Made by a program: the position numbers and the translations under genes. DNA of 32,284 nt from Hyphomicrobiales bacterium (GTDB lineage: Bacteria; Pseudomonadota; Alphaproteobacteria; Rhizobiales; Beijerinckiaceae): NCBI GenBank assembly GCA_019237205.1, contig JAFAHO010000355.1, positions 1 through 32,284 of the forward strand, in the 5' to 3' direction. Numbering within the stretch: the stretch's first letter is position 1; each line of letters begins with the position of its first letter. Below, in pieces: positions 24,201-32,284 of this stretch. Under the pieces are notes generated by a model. It searched no databases and was not told the origin of the DNA. It was given only the letters and a program-made list of their open reading frames with translations.

Positions 24201-26097
24201 CGATTTCCAGAGTACGCCATTCACGGTTTGCGGGGTCGGCGACATGTCAGGCGACGTGTTTGGCAACGGCATGCTGCTGTCGCCCATGATCAAACTGGTC
24301 GCCGCTTTCGATCATCGAGATATTTTCCTCGATCCGGCGCCCGACCCGGGGCGCGCGCTCGCTGAGCGCCGGCGACTTTTCGCTTTGCCGCGTTCGACCT
24401 GGCGGGACTACGATGTGGCTAACATTTCGAAGGGCGGCGGCGTATTCTCGCGGTCGGCGAAAGTGATCCCGCTCTCCGCCGAGACGCGTCGACTGCTTGA
24501 TCTCGACAAACCCGAGGCGACTCCGTTCGAGGTGCTGAACGCTATTCTCAAGGCGCGCACGGATCTTCTCTGGTTTGGCGGCATTGGCACTTATATCCGT
24601 TCGACCGAGGAGAGCGACGCGGAAGTCGGCGACCGCGTCAACGACGCAATCCGGATCACGGGAGCGCAGATCCGCGCGAAAGTGATAGGCGAGGGCGCCA
24701 ATCTCGGCGTCACGCAACGCGGACGCATCGAAGCGGCAAGAGCGGGCGTGCGTCTCAACACTGACGCGATCGACAATTCGGCGGGAGTCAACACATCCGA
24801 CGTTGAGGTGAACGTCAAAATCGCGCTGGCGAGCGCCATCCGCGAAAATCGCCTCTCCATGGAGGCGCGCAACGCCCTTCTGCCCGAGATGACTGACGAT
24901 GTCGCGGCGCTAGTGCTTCGGAACAACTACCGGCAGACCTTGGCGCTGTCCCTTGCGGAGGGTCGTAGAGCCGAGGACGTCCCCTTCGCGCAAAGCTTCA
25001 TGCACATATTGGAGGCGGACGGACGGCTCGATCGCTCTGTCGAATTTCTCCCTAGCGACGAAATTCTCGACGACCGGGCGAAACGAGGGGACGGACTAAC
25101 GCGACCGGAGCTCGCAGTCCTTTTGGCCTATGCAAAGCTGGCGCTGGCCGATCAGATCCGTGCGAGCGACGTCCCCGACGATCCCTACTTCGAAAGAGAG
25201 TTGACGGCTTATTTCCCGGTGGCGATGCGCGAGCGTTTTGACAACGATATCGCGGCTCATCGGCTGCGGCGTGAGATTATTGCCACTCAATTGTCCAACG
25301 CGGTCATCAATCAGGCCGGACCGACCGTTGCGGCTCGTCTGGCCAGCGAGACGGGAGTCGACCCTGCCCTAATGACCCGCGCCTATGCGGCGGTGCGCGA
25401 TTCCTTCGGCCTTCTTGATCTCAATGCGGCGATCGACGCACTCGACGGCAAGATCGCTGGCGCGACGCAACTCGGCCTGTATCGAACAGTCCAGGACATC
25501 GCTCTGGCGCAACTTGCCTGGTTCATACGCAATGCCCAGCTAGCCTGTGGCTCTCTGACTGAGACGATCGCAGCCTTTAGGGCGGGTATCGGCGCTGTAG
25601 CGTCGAACTTGGATCAATGTTTGAGGCCAGCGGCGGCCCTTGCGCGCGCAGCCCGCGCCGAAGAGTTAGTCAGCGCGGGTATTCCAACGCCCCTCTCGCG
25701 GTCAATCGCCGATCTCGCAGCTTTGTCGAGCGCCCCTGACATCGTATTGAATGCGCAGAAGACCGGCAAACCAGTGCGCGCGATCGCTCGAGCGCATTTC
25801 GGCAGCGACGACGCGCTTGGCATCGGCCCGCTCGTTGCGGCAGCCGCGCAGATGCCGCTGGCGGACGCCTACGACCGCCTCGCGCGCGACCGAGCAGTCG
25901 CCATCATCGGCGCCGCTCACCGCGGGATCACGGCCAAAATTGTGGGGCTATATGCGGTGGATGGCGTGGACTTCTGGATCGCCGCCGACAGTTCAGTTGG
26001 GCGAGCGCGCGAGCGGCTCAACGCAATCGCTAACTCGCCGGCGTCAATTGCAAAGCTGACAGTGGCAGCCGGACTGCTTGACGATCTAGCGCGATAG
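21298..26097 (+). CDS. gdh2: Large NAD-dependent glutamate dehydrogenase (GDH-180 type)
   Basis: A 1599-residue enzyme of the large bacterial GDH family (Bac_GDH), which converts glutamate and NAD+ to 2-oxoglutarate, ammonium and NADH in the cytoplasm. The long N-terminal half holds ACT-like regulatory regions. The catalytic core is at about residues 800-1200: [20 protein letters not shown], then [16 protein letters not shown] with the catalytic Lys, then [15 protein letters not shown], and [10 protein letters not shown] before a [14 protein letters not shown] nucleotide-domain segment. A helical C-terminal domain ends it. The length is standard and the frame is uninterrupted, in contrast to the decayed DNA on either side. 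A UUCG hairpin follows directly. Confidence 0.95.
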   Translation: [1599 protein letters not shown]

Positions 26098-26113
26098 AGC
26101 GGCTTCGGCCGCT
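26098..26113 (+). terminator. UUCG hairpin after the glutamate dehydrogenase gene
   Basis: AGCGGC and GCCGCT form a perfect 6-bp stem around a TTCG tetraloop, directly after the TAG stop. The tail TGCCTTCCTC is only weakly T-rich, so efficiency is uncertain. Confidence 0.55.
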
Positions 26114-26235
26114 TGCCTTCCTCAAGGCTGATGGGAAGAGTCGTCGTCGACTTGTCCGCAATCAGCGCCTTTGAGACATCGCGGGGTTTTCGGATAGGGA
26201 GGATTTCTGGATCATCATAGCAGCAAGGAGCGAAG

Positions 26236-26465
26236 ATGAGAGAGAAATCCGGGCCGGAGAAACAACTGGCGGAAGAAGCAGACGCGCGACGCGTCGCCAC
26301 TTTTCGGCCGAGGAGAAGATCCGCGTCGTGTTGGAAGGGCTGCGCGGCGAGGAAAGCATTGCCGAACTCTGTCGCCGCGAGGGCATCGCCTCGTCGATGG
26401 CACTATGGCTGGTCAAAGGAATTCCTGGAGGCCGGCAAACGGCGGCTCGCGGGCGACACCGCACC
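26236..26465 (+). pseudogene. IS3-family transposase OrfA remnant, frameshifted
   Basis: ATRRHFSAEEKIRVVLEGLR is followed by GEESIAELCRREGIASSM, then, after a one-base shift near 26400, by YGWSKEFLEAGKRRLAGDTA. This is the helix-turn-helix OrfA of IS3-type elements, which binds the IS ends and is joined to OrfB by programmed frameshifting. A shift also separates the N-terminus at 26236 from the homologous part. OrfB with its DDE domain is absent. The remnant lies between gdh and mgtC. Confidence 0.75.
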
Positions 26466-26603
26466 GGTGCCCCCGTCGCGCTATCAATCCTACGGCCTGC
26501 GCTATGAACTCGGACGCCCGACCGAGTGGGCAAGGACTTCCGCAAGCGCATTTCGCGCCGCTCGCTTCGGAGCCGATTGCTTTCCATCTTCATGGAGGTC
26601 GTC

Positions 26604-27308
26604 ATGGCCATCGAGCTCGCGCAAGCCGGACTGAATCTCTTCGTCGCCGCCTCTCTCGGCGCGGCGATCGGGCTCGAACGCCAGTGGCGCCAGCATCTAG
26701 CTGGCTTGCGAACCAATACGCTGGTCGCACTCGGGGCGGCGATTTTCATCACCTATTCGCGCGCCACCTCGGATAACGAAGGGGCGGCGCGGATCGCGGC
26801 CCAGGTCGTATCCGGCATCGGCTTTCTCGGTGCCGGCGTGATCTTCAAGGAGGGCCTCAATGTGCGCGGCCTCAACACCGCCGCGACCCTCTGGTGCTCG
26901 GCCGCGGTGGGGCTGCTGGCCGGCGAGGGACTGGCGCTCCTTGGCCTCACGGCGGCGGTTCTAGTGATCGGCGCCAATACGGCGCTGAGGCCGATCGTCC
27001 GCGCGATCAACCGGCAGCCGATCGAAATGGGCGAGGAGGAGGAGCATTATGTCATCTCGATCGAATGCCGCACGGCGCGCGCCTCCGACCTCCGCGCTGA
27101 GCTCGTCCGGTTGGTCGCGAGCGTGCCGGACCTTCAGTTCACGGAACTGGACAGCGCTTTCATTGGGGACACTGGCTGGGTTGACCTGACGGCGACGGTC
27201 GCCTCGCACAAGCGGCGGGAGCTGGCGCTCGAGGCGATAGTCGGGCGCTTCGCCGATACGGAAGGGGTCATCCGCGCCTCTTGGCGGCTGAACCCGCCGT
27301 CCTCTTGA
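26604..27308 (+). CDS. MgtC/SapB-family membrane protein
   Basis: A 234-residue protein. ATG 26604 is preferred because GGAGG sits five bases upstream (26594-26598); an in-frame ATG at 26592 lacks such a site. The N-terminal half has four to five hydrophobic helices with the MgtC signatures GAAIGLERQWR, LAGLRTNTLVALGAAIF, and VVSGIGFLGAGVIFKEG with NVRGLNTAATLW. The C-terminal half is a soluble ACT-like domain (about 150-234). MgtC proteins are tied to growth at low Mg2+ and to control of membrane ATPase; the exact role of this chromosomal version is not known. Confidence 0.9.
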   Translation: MAIELAQAGLNLFVAASLGAAIGLERQWRQHLAGLRTNTLVALGAAIFITYSRATSDNEGAARIAAQVVSGIGFLGAGVIFKEGLNVRGLNTAATLWCSAAVGLLAGEGLALLGLTAAVLVIGANTALRPIVRAINRQPIEMGEEEEHYVISIECRTARASDLRAELVRLVASVPDLQFTELDSAFIGDTGWVDLTATVASHKRRELALEAIVGRFADTEGVIRASWRLNPPSS

Positions 27309-27669
27309 GCGAATGCCAGCGCCCGCCTGGCTAACCCAAGACGTCAAGTCTTCGACTATTGACGGATTACCTTGAGGCGGCGCGAATGCGAACCGGGGTT
27401 GCTTGGTCCTGGCGCGAATCGGAACGTCCGCTGCTGGTCACCATCCCGTCATTCGCCGCGAAGAGGGCGAATGACCGGAATCCGCCCATTTGCGGGGCCA
27501 AGTGTTAGATTTTGAGCACTGGCGCTGCCTTCGCCTTGGGTCGCGCTACTGTTCGATCAGGAAGCCAGCATGGCGGCGATTGACTTCGGGTTGAACGGCC
27601 GTCCCCGCTCGTTCAAGAAACCCTGAGCGGCCAGTTCGGCGGATATTGATCGTTTCCGGGCGCGGCGAG
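27309..27669. other. Spacer without a recognised gene
   Basis: About 360 bases after mgtC. A very short frame around 27570 reads MAAIDFGLNGRPRSFKKP with no further support. Nothing else was identified. Confidence 0.4.
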
Positions 27670-27935
27670 GAGAAGCTGCCACAGCCGGCACCCGACTCGC
27701 GCTGGACCTTCGGCAGCCAGAGCGTCGCCGCCGGCTCGCTGCATTGCGATGTCTGGATCGGGCCGGCGGCAGAGCTCGCGCGGCCAGGGGGCGAATCGCA
27801 ATCTATCCCGTGAGCGGCTGGCGGCGATACCGGACACATCCGAACCGCTGCAATTCACGCAGTCGGTATGCGCTGGTGGTTTCCATCACCGCAGACGACG
27901 CGGAAGTTGAGCTCTCCACGGAGATTTGCGAACCT
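27670..27935 (+). pseudogene. C-terminal remnant, possibly of an S8 (subtilase) family protein
   Basis: WTFGSQSVAAGSLHCDVWIG with PAAELAR in one frame is followed in another by RIAIYPVSGWRRYRTHPNRC, then RYALVVSITADDAEVELSTE. The order IA-YPVSGWW...RYALVV resembles the C-terminal domain of some large bacterial S8 peptidases as I remember them. No catalytic motif survives and there is at least one frameshift, so the assignment is tentative. Confidence 0.4.
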
Positions 27936-28070
27936 GATCGGCCGCCTCGGAATCGAGACAACAATTTCGACCTGACTATAGGTCGTCTCTCGTCACGCGG
28001 AGCGCCGCCTCGCCCCCGGATTTCCGGCACAGCGAACCCGTCACTGCTTCCCGAGTGATTCGCGCAACGA

Positions 28071-28416
28071 TCAAGCCGCGCCGGTGGCGATCAACTCAAC
28101 CAACATTCCCGGCTTTGCCATCCGGCCCTGACCGGAGGAGCGCGCCGGCGCATGCGCTTTTGGCACCCACACGTCCCACACTTTGTTGACCTCGTCAAAG
28201 CCTCTGACGTCGTCGAGCAACACCTGGACGCGCAGGATGCGTGTTGTCCGTTCCCGCCTTCGCCAGCAGCGAATCGATCTTGTCGAGCACTTCCCGCATT
28301 TGATCTTCGGCGGACCGTCCCGGCGTCCCGACCTGTCCGGTGAGATAGACCGTGCCGTTGTGAATCACGCCATGACGGACGCGCGTGTCGACGTCGAGGC
28401 GTCTGATATCGGACAT
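28071..28416 (-). pseudogene. RidA/YjgF-family gene with a single frameshift
   Basis: From ATG 28416 the product reads VIHNGTVYLTGQVGTPGRSA and REVLDKIDSLLAKAGTDNTH. A 2-base loss near 28240 then moves the rest to another frame: LRVQVLLDDVRGFDEVNKVW, then APARSSGQGRMAKPGMLVEL and a stop at 28071. Joined, the two parts give a normal 115-residue RidA protein, the family that deaminates reactive enamines and imines, including the conserved C-terminal Arg and Glu region. Decay is very recent, or this is a sequencing error. It lies at the 3' end of a truncated SDR gene on the same strand. Confidence 0.8.
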
Positions 28417-28986
28417 GTTTCGCTCGCCCAATCCGGTTGCGGGGCCGGACGGATCGGGTTTCCTTGCAGGTATTGCGCGTACGGGGCCTGAACGAGCCAA
28501 CCGGCGTCCACCGGCAGCGTCACTCCGGTGATCGAGGCGGCGCGGTCCGAACACAAGAACATGGCGGCCTCCGCCACGTCGCGCGGCTCCACGAATCGTC
28601 GCAGCGCCGTCGTCGCCTTGATCGCGTCCGAGTTACGTTCGCCTTTCGCGATTCGGGCCTTTAGGCCGTCCGACAGCGTGTACCCCGGCGCGACCGCATT
28701 CACTCTTACGCCTCGAGGGCCAAGTTCGGCCGCGAGAATCTCCGTCGAAGCCAGAACCGCGTGCTTGCCGGGGGTGTAGGCGGGCAGAGAGAGAGGCGCG
28801 AAGGAGGCGAGCGAGCCGACGTTGAGAATGGCGCCCCCGCCGGCGGTGGCCATGACACGGCCGAAGACCTGGCAACCGAGCAGGGTGCCCCGATAGTTCA
28901 CCCGCCACAACGCCTCGTCTTCGTCGAGATTCTGATCGAGCACGCGCTGCCCGCTTTGAAGAATGCCGGCGCAGTTGACCACGGCT
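28365..28986 (-). pseudogene. Short-chain dehydrogenase lacking its N-terminal NAD(P) site
   Basis: The minus strand encodes the SDR core from the fourth strand onward: AVVNCAGILQSGQRVLDQNL, the catalytic Ser region ILNVGSLASFAPLSLPAYTP with the YTPGK active-site pair, RGVRVNAVAPGY, and the C-terminal AAMFLCSDRAASITGVTLPV. The first 80 or so residues, with the Gly-rich nucleotide-binding motif, are missing; upstream the frame enters unrelated DNA. A complete SDR has about 250 residues. The 3' end overlaps the start of the RidA gene by about 50 bases. Confidence 0.8.
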
Positions 28987-29056
28987 TGCCGATTTTCTTC
29001 ATTTTGCCCGCCCCCCAAAACCCTAATGGTTGGCGCCCGACGAATGGGAGGTCCGG

Positions 29057-29335
29057 GTGAAAACTGCACTGGTCACGGGTGCGACGAGTGGCATTGGTCA
29101 AGCGGTCGCCATCGCTCTCGCGACGGCCGGCTACCAGGTTTACGCGATCGGTCGAAGCGAGGCCGCTCTCAACGCGCTTCGTGCGGCGAAATCGGGCATC
29201 GTTCCGATCGCTCTGGATCTGACCGACCGAGAAGCGGTCGAGGCCGCCTTATCGGACCTGCAAATCGACGTGCTCGTCAACAACGCCGACATCATGCCGC
29301 CCTTGGGCAACTTCGTCAGGTCGGGACTGGAATGC
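29057..29335 (+). pseudogene. SDR N-terminal fragment fused to another gene
   Basis: From GTG 29057, with GGGAGG upstream, the frame encodes KTALVTGATSGIGQAVAIAL (the NAD(P)-binding TGATSGIG motif), then YAIGRSEAALNALRAA, ALDLTDREAVEAAL and IDVLVNNADIMPPLGNF. The Ser-Tyr-Lys catalytic part is missing; homology stops near 29320 and a thiamine-enzyme fragment begins in a different frame. NNA with Asp replaces the usual NNAG. It is not the missing front of the minus-strand SDR, since both contain the VN-A strand. Confidence 0.8.
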
Positions 29336-30582
29336 GGGGTCGCGAAGCCTTTCAGGAAGTCGACTATCGCGCCGTCTTCAAGACGCTGTCGAAATGGGTC
29401 GTCGAGATCGACGACGCGGCCCGGATTCCTGAGCTCGTCGCGCGCGCCTGGACGACGGCTTCGACGGGCCGGCCCGGCCCCGTCGTCGTGGCGCTCCCCG
29501 AAGACATGCTGATGGCCGTCACGAATGTCGCTCCCTTGTCGGGCCTCAGCCGGATCTTCGAGCCGGCGCCGCTTCCCGCGGCGCTTGCGGCTTGCGAGAC
29601 GCTGCTTTCGAGCGCGCGCCGGCCGCTCATCCTTCTGGGCGGCGCAAACTGGACGGAAGAGGGACGCGCCGCGCTGCAGGCCTTCGCCGAAGAGTCCGAC
29701 ATCCCCGCGGTTGCGGCGTTCCGGTATCAGGATCAGTTCGACGACGCGTCCCCCGTGTTTGCGGGCGAGGCCGGTGTGGGCATGCCGGCTCACGTCAAGG
29801 CGCTGATCAGGGACGCCGACGTCATCCTTGCGCTCAACGTGCGCTTCGGCGAGATGACGACCGACGGCTACTCGCTATTGTCTGTGCCCGCACCGGCGCA
29901 GAAGCTGATCCACGTTCACGGTTCCGATCTTGAGATCGGCAAAATCTATGCGCCGACGCTTGGCGTCCACGCGGGGCCGAACGCCTTCGCCAAGGCCCTC
30001 AAACCGGTTCGCGGCGACTGGGCGAACTGGCGCTCGGATGCGCGCTCCTCCTATGTGGCGTCCTTCTCGGCGCCAGCGCAACCGGGGCCCGTCGACATGG
30101 TCGCCGTGACGGCATGGCTGCGGGACAATCTTCCCGCCGATGTCATCCTCACCAACGGCGCCGGCAATTTCACGGTCTGGCCCAACAAATTCTTCCGCTT
30201 CGGACCGAAGGCGCGCCTGCTCGCCCCCCAATCCGGCGCGATGGGCTACGGACTGCCGGCGGCGATCGCGGCGAAGATCGCCTTTCCGCAGCGCACGGTG
30301 GTTTGCTTTGCGGGCGACGGCGATTTTCAGATGAATTGCCCAGAGCTCGGCACGGCGATGCAAGCCGGCGCGCAGCCGATCGTGCTGATCCTCAACAACG
30401 GAATTTACGGCACCATCAGGGCCCATCAGGAGCGCAACTATCCGGCGCGCGTTTCAGGCACGGTCCTCGAAAATCCCGACTTTGTCGGCTTGGCGCGCGC
30501 CTACGGCTTTCATGCCGAGCGCGTCGAGAAGACCGCCGACTTCGCTTCGGCTTTCGGCCGTGCGCGCGCTTCCGACGCGTAG
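29332..30582 (+). pseudogene. Thiamine-diphosphate-dependent enzyme (acetolactate synthase-like), truncated at both ends
   Basis: An open frame of 416 codons from ATG 29332. It covers MRGREAFQEVDYRAVFKTLS, STGRPGPVVVALPEDML, the central domain (PLILLGGANWTEEGRAALQA) and the TPP-binding domain (CFAGDGDFQMNCPELGTAMQ ending at the NNGIYGT pair). The N-terminal pyrimidine-binding domain with its catalytic Glu (about 100 residues) is absent, and the last 25 or so residues are replaced where it meets the transposase near 30565. Intact relatives have about 550 residues. Without the N-terminal Glu it cannot activate TPP, so it is treated as a pseudogene even though the frame is open. Confidence 0.8.
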
Positions 30583-31530
30583 CCTTCCCGAGCTTTCGGA
30601 TTGCTGAACGTCGTGCCGGGAAGGACATGAACGGCTCCCATCATTGTGCCGATTAGCCTTTCAATGTGACCGCCATAACGTGGCGTCGCCGGCGGGCGGT
30701 AGACAAGCTTGACGCCATACTCGCGGCACGCCGTCTTCAAAGCTCTCGAATGAAACTCCGCGCCGTTGTTGTAATGCAGGACCGAAGGCAGTCCCGCGAC
30801 CGGCCACACCTGTTCGATACCGCGTTCCTGTAGCCACAAGGTCTTGTCGTAGACGGCGTGCAATAGGCAGAGACCCACCGAGGCGCTGCTCGGCGCATCG
30901 AGCGACAAGTGAAAGCCGGCGAGCATTCGCGTGCAAATGTCGACGGCGATCGTCAAGAACGGGCGGCCGATCGGCAATCGCGTTTGTTCGTCGACGACGA
31001 TCGTATCGACGACCGTGTGATCGATTCGGCAGTTCGGCATGGAAGCTGCCGACGCTCGGGGTCACCTCGGCCTCCAATGAAACTTCGCCCCGTCTTCTTG
31101 CGGCGCCTAGCTAGAGCATCGAGTTCGTCGACGCGACGTTGAATCGTACTGCGATGGCGCGGTGGGAGGCCCTCGATCCGACAGGCCTCGTGCACGCGTT
31201 GGATCAGGGCGCGCATCTTCGGCTTTTCTTTCTTCAGCCAGAAGCGGTCGATTTGTTTCGCGATGAGACGCTCGGTTTTGATATCCAGGCGTTTGGCGCC
31301 GTCCGGCGTCCCGCGCCCGGTTGGAATCAGACTCGAGGCTTTTCGCGACGCGCGAAACCGCGCGATCATGCGGTAAACGGTCGATCGGTCGATACGAAAC
31401 TAGCGGCGCACGGCTTCGACGACCGCTTTAGTGACCGTCCAATCGTTCGCTTTCAGCAAGCCCCGCAGGAAAATGTCCCTACATTCGGCTTCAAGCCAGC
31501 GAGGATCGTTAGGGTCGTCGAGGAGACGTG
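30558..31530 (-). pseudogene. Mu/TniA-type DDE transposase remnant
   Basis: On the minus strand a helix-turn-helix N-terminal part (RSTVYRMIARFRASRKASSL, then KPKMRALIQRVHEACRIEGL) is interrupted by an in-frame stop near 31400. Frameshifts near 31030-31070 follow. The rve catalytic part is then IDHTVVDTIVVDEQTRLPIG, IAVDICTRMLAGFHLSLDAP, YNNGAEFHSRALKTACREYG and YGGHIERLIGTMMGAVH. In the second catalytic motif the Asp of D-N-G-A-E-F has become Asn. The C-terminal part ends at the TPP-enzyme junction near 30558. This is Mu/Tn7-TnsB/TniA-like, and inactive. Confidence 0.8.
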
Positions 31531-31576
31531 GCATGTGCTCATGGTGCGGTCGACGAGGTGGTCGAGCAATCCCAAT

Positions 31577-31689
31577 TGAAACCGAAAGAACTCCGCTCCA
31601 GTCTCAAATGAAACCGAAAATGCGATGGGACTCATTTTCCGTAAGGCCTTGATTCTTCGAAACCCGCCAGTCCGACGTTGAAACCGAAA
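31577..31689. repeat. Three direct copies of TGAAACCGAAA beyond the transposase
   Basis: TGAAACCGAAA occurs exactly at 31577-31587, 31609-31619 and 31679-31689. A weaker GAAACCC copy lies near 31659. Spaced repeats just outside a TniA/TnsB-type gene are what such transposases bind at the element end. Confidence 0.55.
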
Positions 31690-31816
31690 TCGACACCAGC
31701 TTTCAGGCAGACGAAGATAAGCGGGCAAGCACCATCACGAGTCCGGCGACAACGCTCCGGGCTTGACGCGACCTTGTGGAAGCCACGCGGCCCAAAAGTG
31801 ACGTCCTATCAACCAG

Positions 31817-32284
31817 TCAATCCGTTACAACGGTTGAGGGCTGCTTGATTACGCTTCCGTCCGATGCGCGGAGGGACACCGCGAACGGAATGCCGGCGCG
31901 CACGCTCTGCGACACGGTGCAGAACTCCTCGAACTGCGCCAGCGCGCGGTCGAGGTGGGGAATGTCTTCGGCCTTTGCTCCCAGCGCGATCTCCACGTCG
32001 ATATGAGTGACCCTCAAGCGGTTGTCCGCGTTGCGGCCGGTGGCGCAGGTCGCCGTTGCGCGCATGTGTCCGGGATCGCCCTTGAACTTGCCGATGGCGA
32101 AGAGGAGGCTCCCGCAGAGGCAGTTGGCCACCGCTGCAGCGAGAAGGCGCTCCGGCGACGGCCCCGCGCCGTCGCCAAGCGGCGGCGGCTCGTCGGCCAG
32201 CATGCTCGAAATGCTTTCGCCGAAATCAACCAGGAATCTGTACTTCTCTTGGCGCGTGATCTTGATGCAGATCGTCTCGCTCAT
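31817..32284 (-). CDS. OsmC/Ohr-family peroxiredoxin-like protein
   Basis: A 155-residue protein whose start codon is at the very edge of the window (ATG 32284); its upstream region is not visible. It has the two OsmC-family cysteines: one in LLAAAVANCLCGSLLFAIGK, the other in FEEFCTVSQSVRAGIPF. The beta-strand SPERLLA entry and a final SLRASDGSVI are typical. These proteins reduce organic hydroperoxides using a reactive cysteine pair. The unusual CLC around the first Cys gives a third cysteine nearby. Whether it belongs to OsmC proper or to the broader YhfA-like group cannot be decided here. Confidence 0.85.
   Translation of the reverse strand: MSETICIKITRQEKYRFLVDFGESISSMLADEPPPLGDGAGPSPERLLAAAVANCLCGSLLFAIGKFKGDPGHMRATATCATGRNADNRLRVTHIDVEIALGAKAEDIPHLDRALAQFEEFCTVSQSVRAGIPFAVSLRASDGSVIKQPSTVVTD

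Noticed and set aside
28963..30582. A single 539-residue thiamine-enzyme gene starting at 28963
   Set aside because: The part before about 29325 is out of frame with, and overlaps, a clear SDR N-terminus; only the part from 29332 matches the enzyme.

Overview
The window looks like chromosomal DNA of a GC-rich alphaproteobacterium, most likely a methylotroph of the order Hyphomicrobiales (Rhizobiales). The evidence is the ffh-rpsP-rimM-trmD housekeeping block, a lanthanide-type methanol dehydrogenase operon (xoxF-xoxG-xoxJ), glutathione-dependent formaldehyde oxidation genes (adhC/flhA-gfa), pqq genes, and a small four-EF-hand protein that fits lanmodulin. The genus cannot be resolved from the sequence alone.

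Layout. 1-205: C-terminal end of an AmpG-type permease. 574-4691 (minus): trmD, a lone Rieske protein gene, rimM, rpsP and ffh. 4692-7158: sparse DNA with a micro PEP-CTERM-like protein, an IS6-type transposase remnant and a small Cys-rich protein. 7208-13246: the methanol-oxidation region, with cytochrome c2, an unknown periplasmic protein, a nine-copy ~28-bp repeat array, xoxF, a very strong hairpin, xoxG, xoxJ and a second unknown periplasmic protein. 13475-15749: an IS1380-type remnant, then adhC and gfa. 15952-17902: a small Cys protein, an IS200/IS605 right end, a TonB-receptor remnant, intact lanM, and TolQ/ExbB, pqqB and pqqC remnants. 17907-20192: intact pqqD and pqqE, a broken DUF5681-type gene, and a displaced pqqA with its own promoter. 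20296-20988: a tRNA-like 5' half, a cytochrome c pseudogene and a threonine-synthase fragment. 21298-27308: large NAD-dependent glutamate dehydrogenase, an IS3 orfA remnant and an MgtC-type protein. 27670-31530: a graveyard of truncated genes (S8 peptidase, RidA, two SDRs, a TPP-dependent enzyme, a Mu/TniA-type transposase). 31817-32284: an OsmC-family protein.

How the genes work together. XoxF oxidises methanol in the periplasm using PQQ and a lanthanide. XoxG takes the electrons and could pass them to the class I cytochrome c at 7208. XoxJ is the associated periplasmic accessory protein. Formaldehyde that reaches the cytoplasm can be captured by Gfa and oxidised by AdhC. LanM would bind lanthanides in the periplasm, and the flanking TonB receptor and TolQ/ExbB remnants suggest that a metal-uptake operon once stood there. 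PQQ synthesis genes are split: pqqD, pqqE and pqqA look usable, while pqqB and pqqC here are wrecks.

The main surprises are the intact lanmodulin homologue with atypical EF-loops between gene fragments, the duplicated 42-bp leader before lanM and the tolQ/exbB remnant, the tandem array upstream of xoxF, and the relocated pqqA. Many frameshifts and junctions suggest decay driven by insertion sequences. Assembly or sequencing error at some junctions cannot be excluded, although long intact genes such as the 1599-codon dehydrogenase argue against a generally high indel rate.
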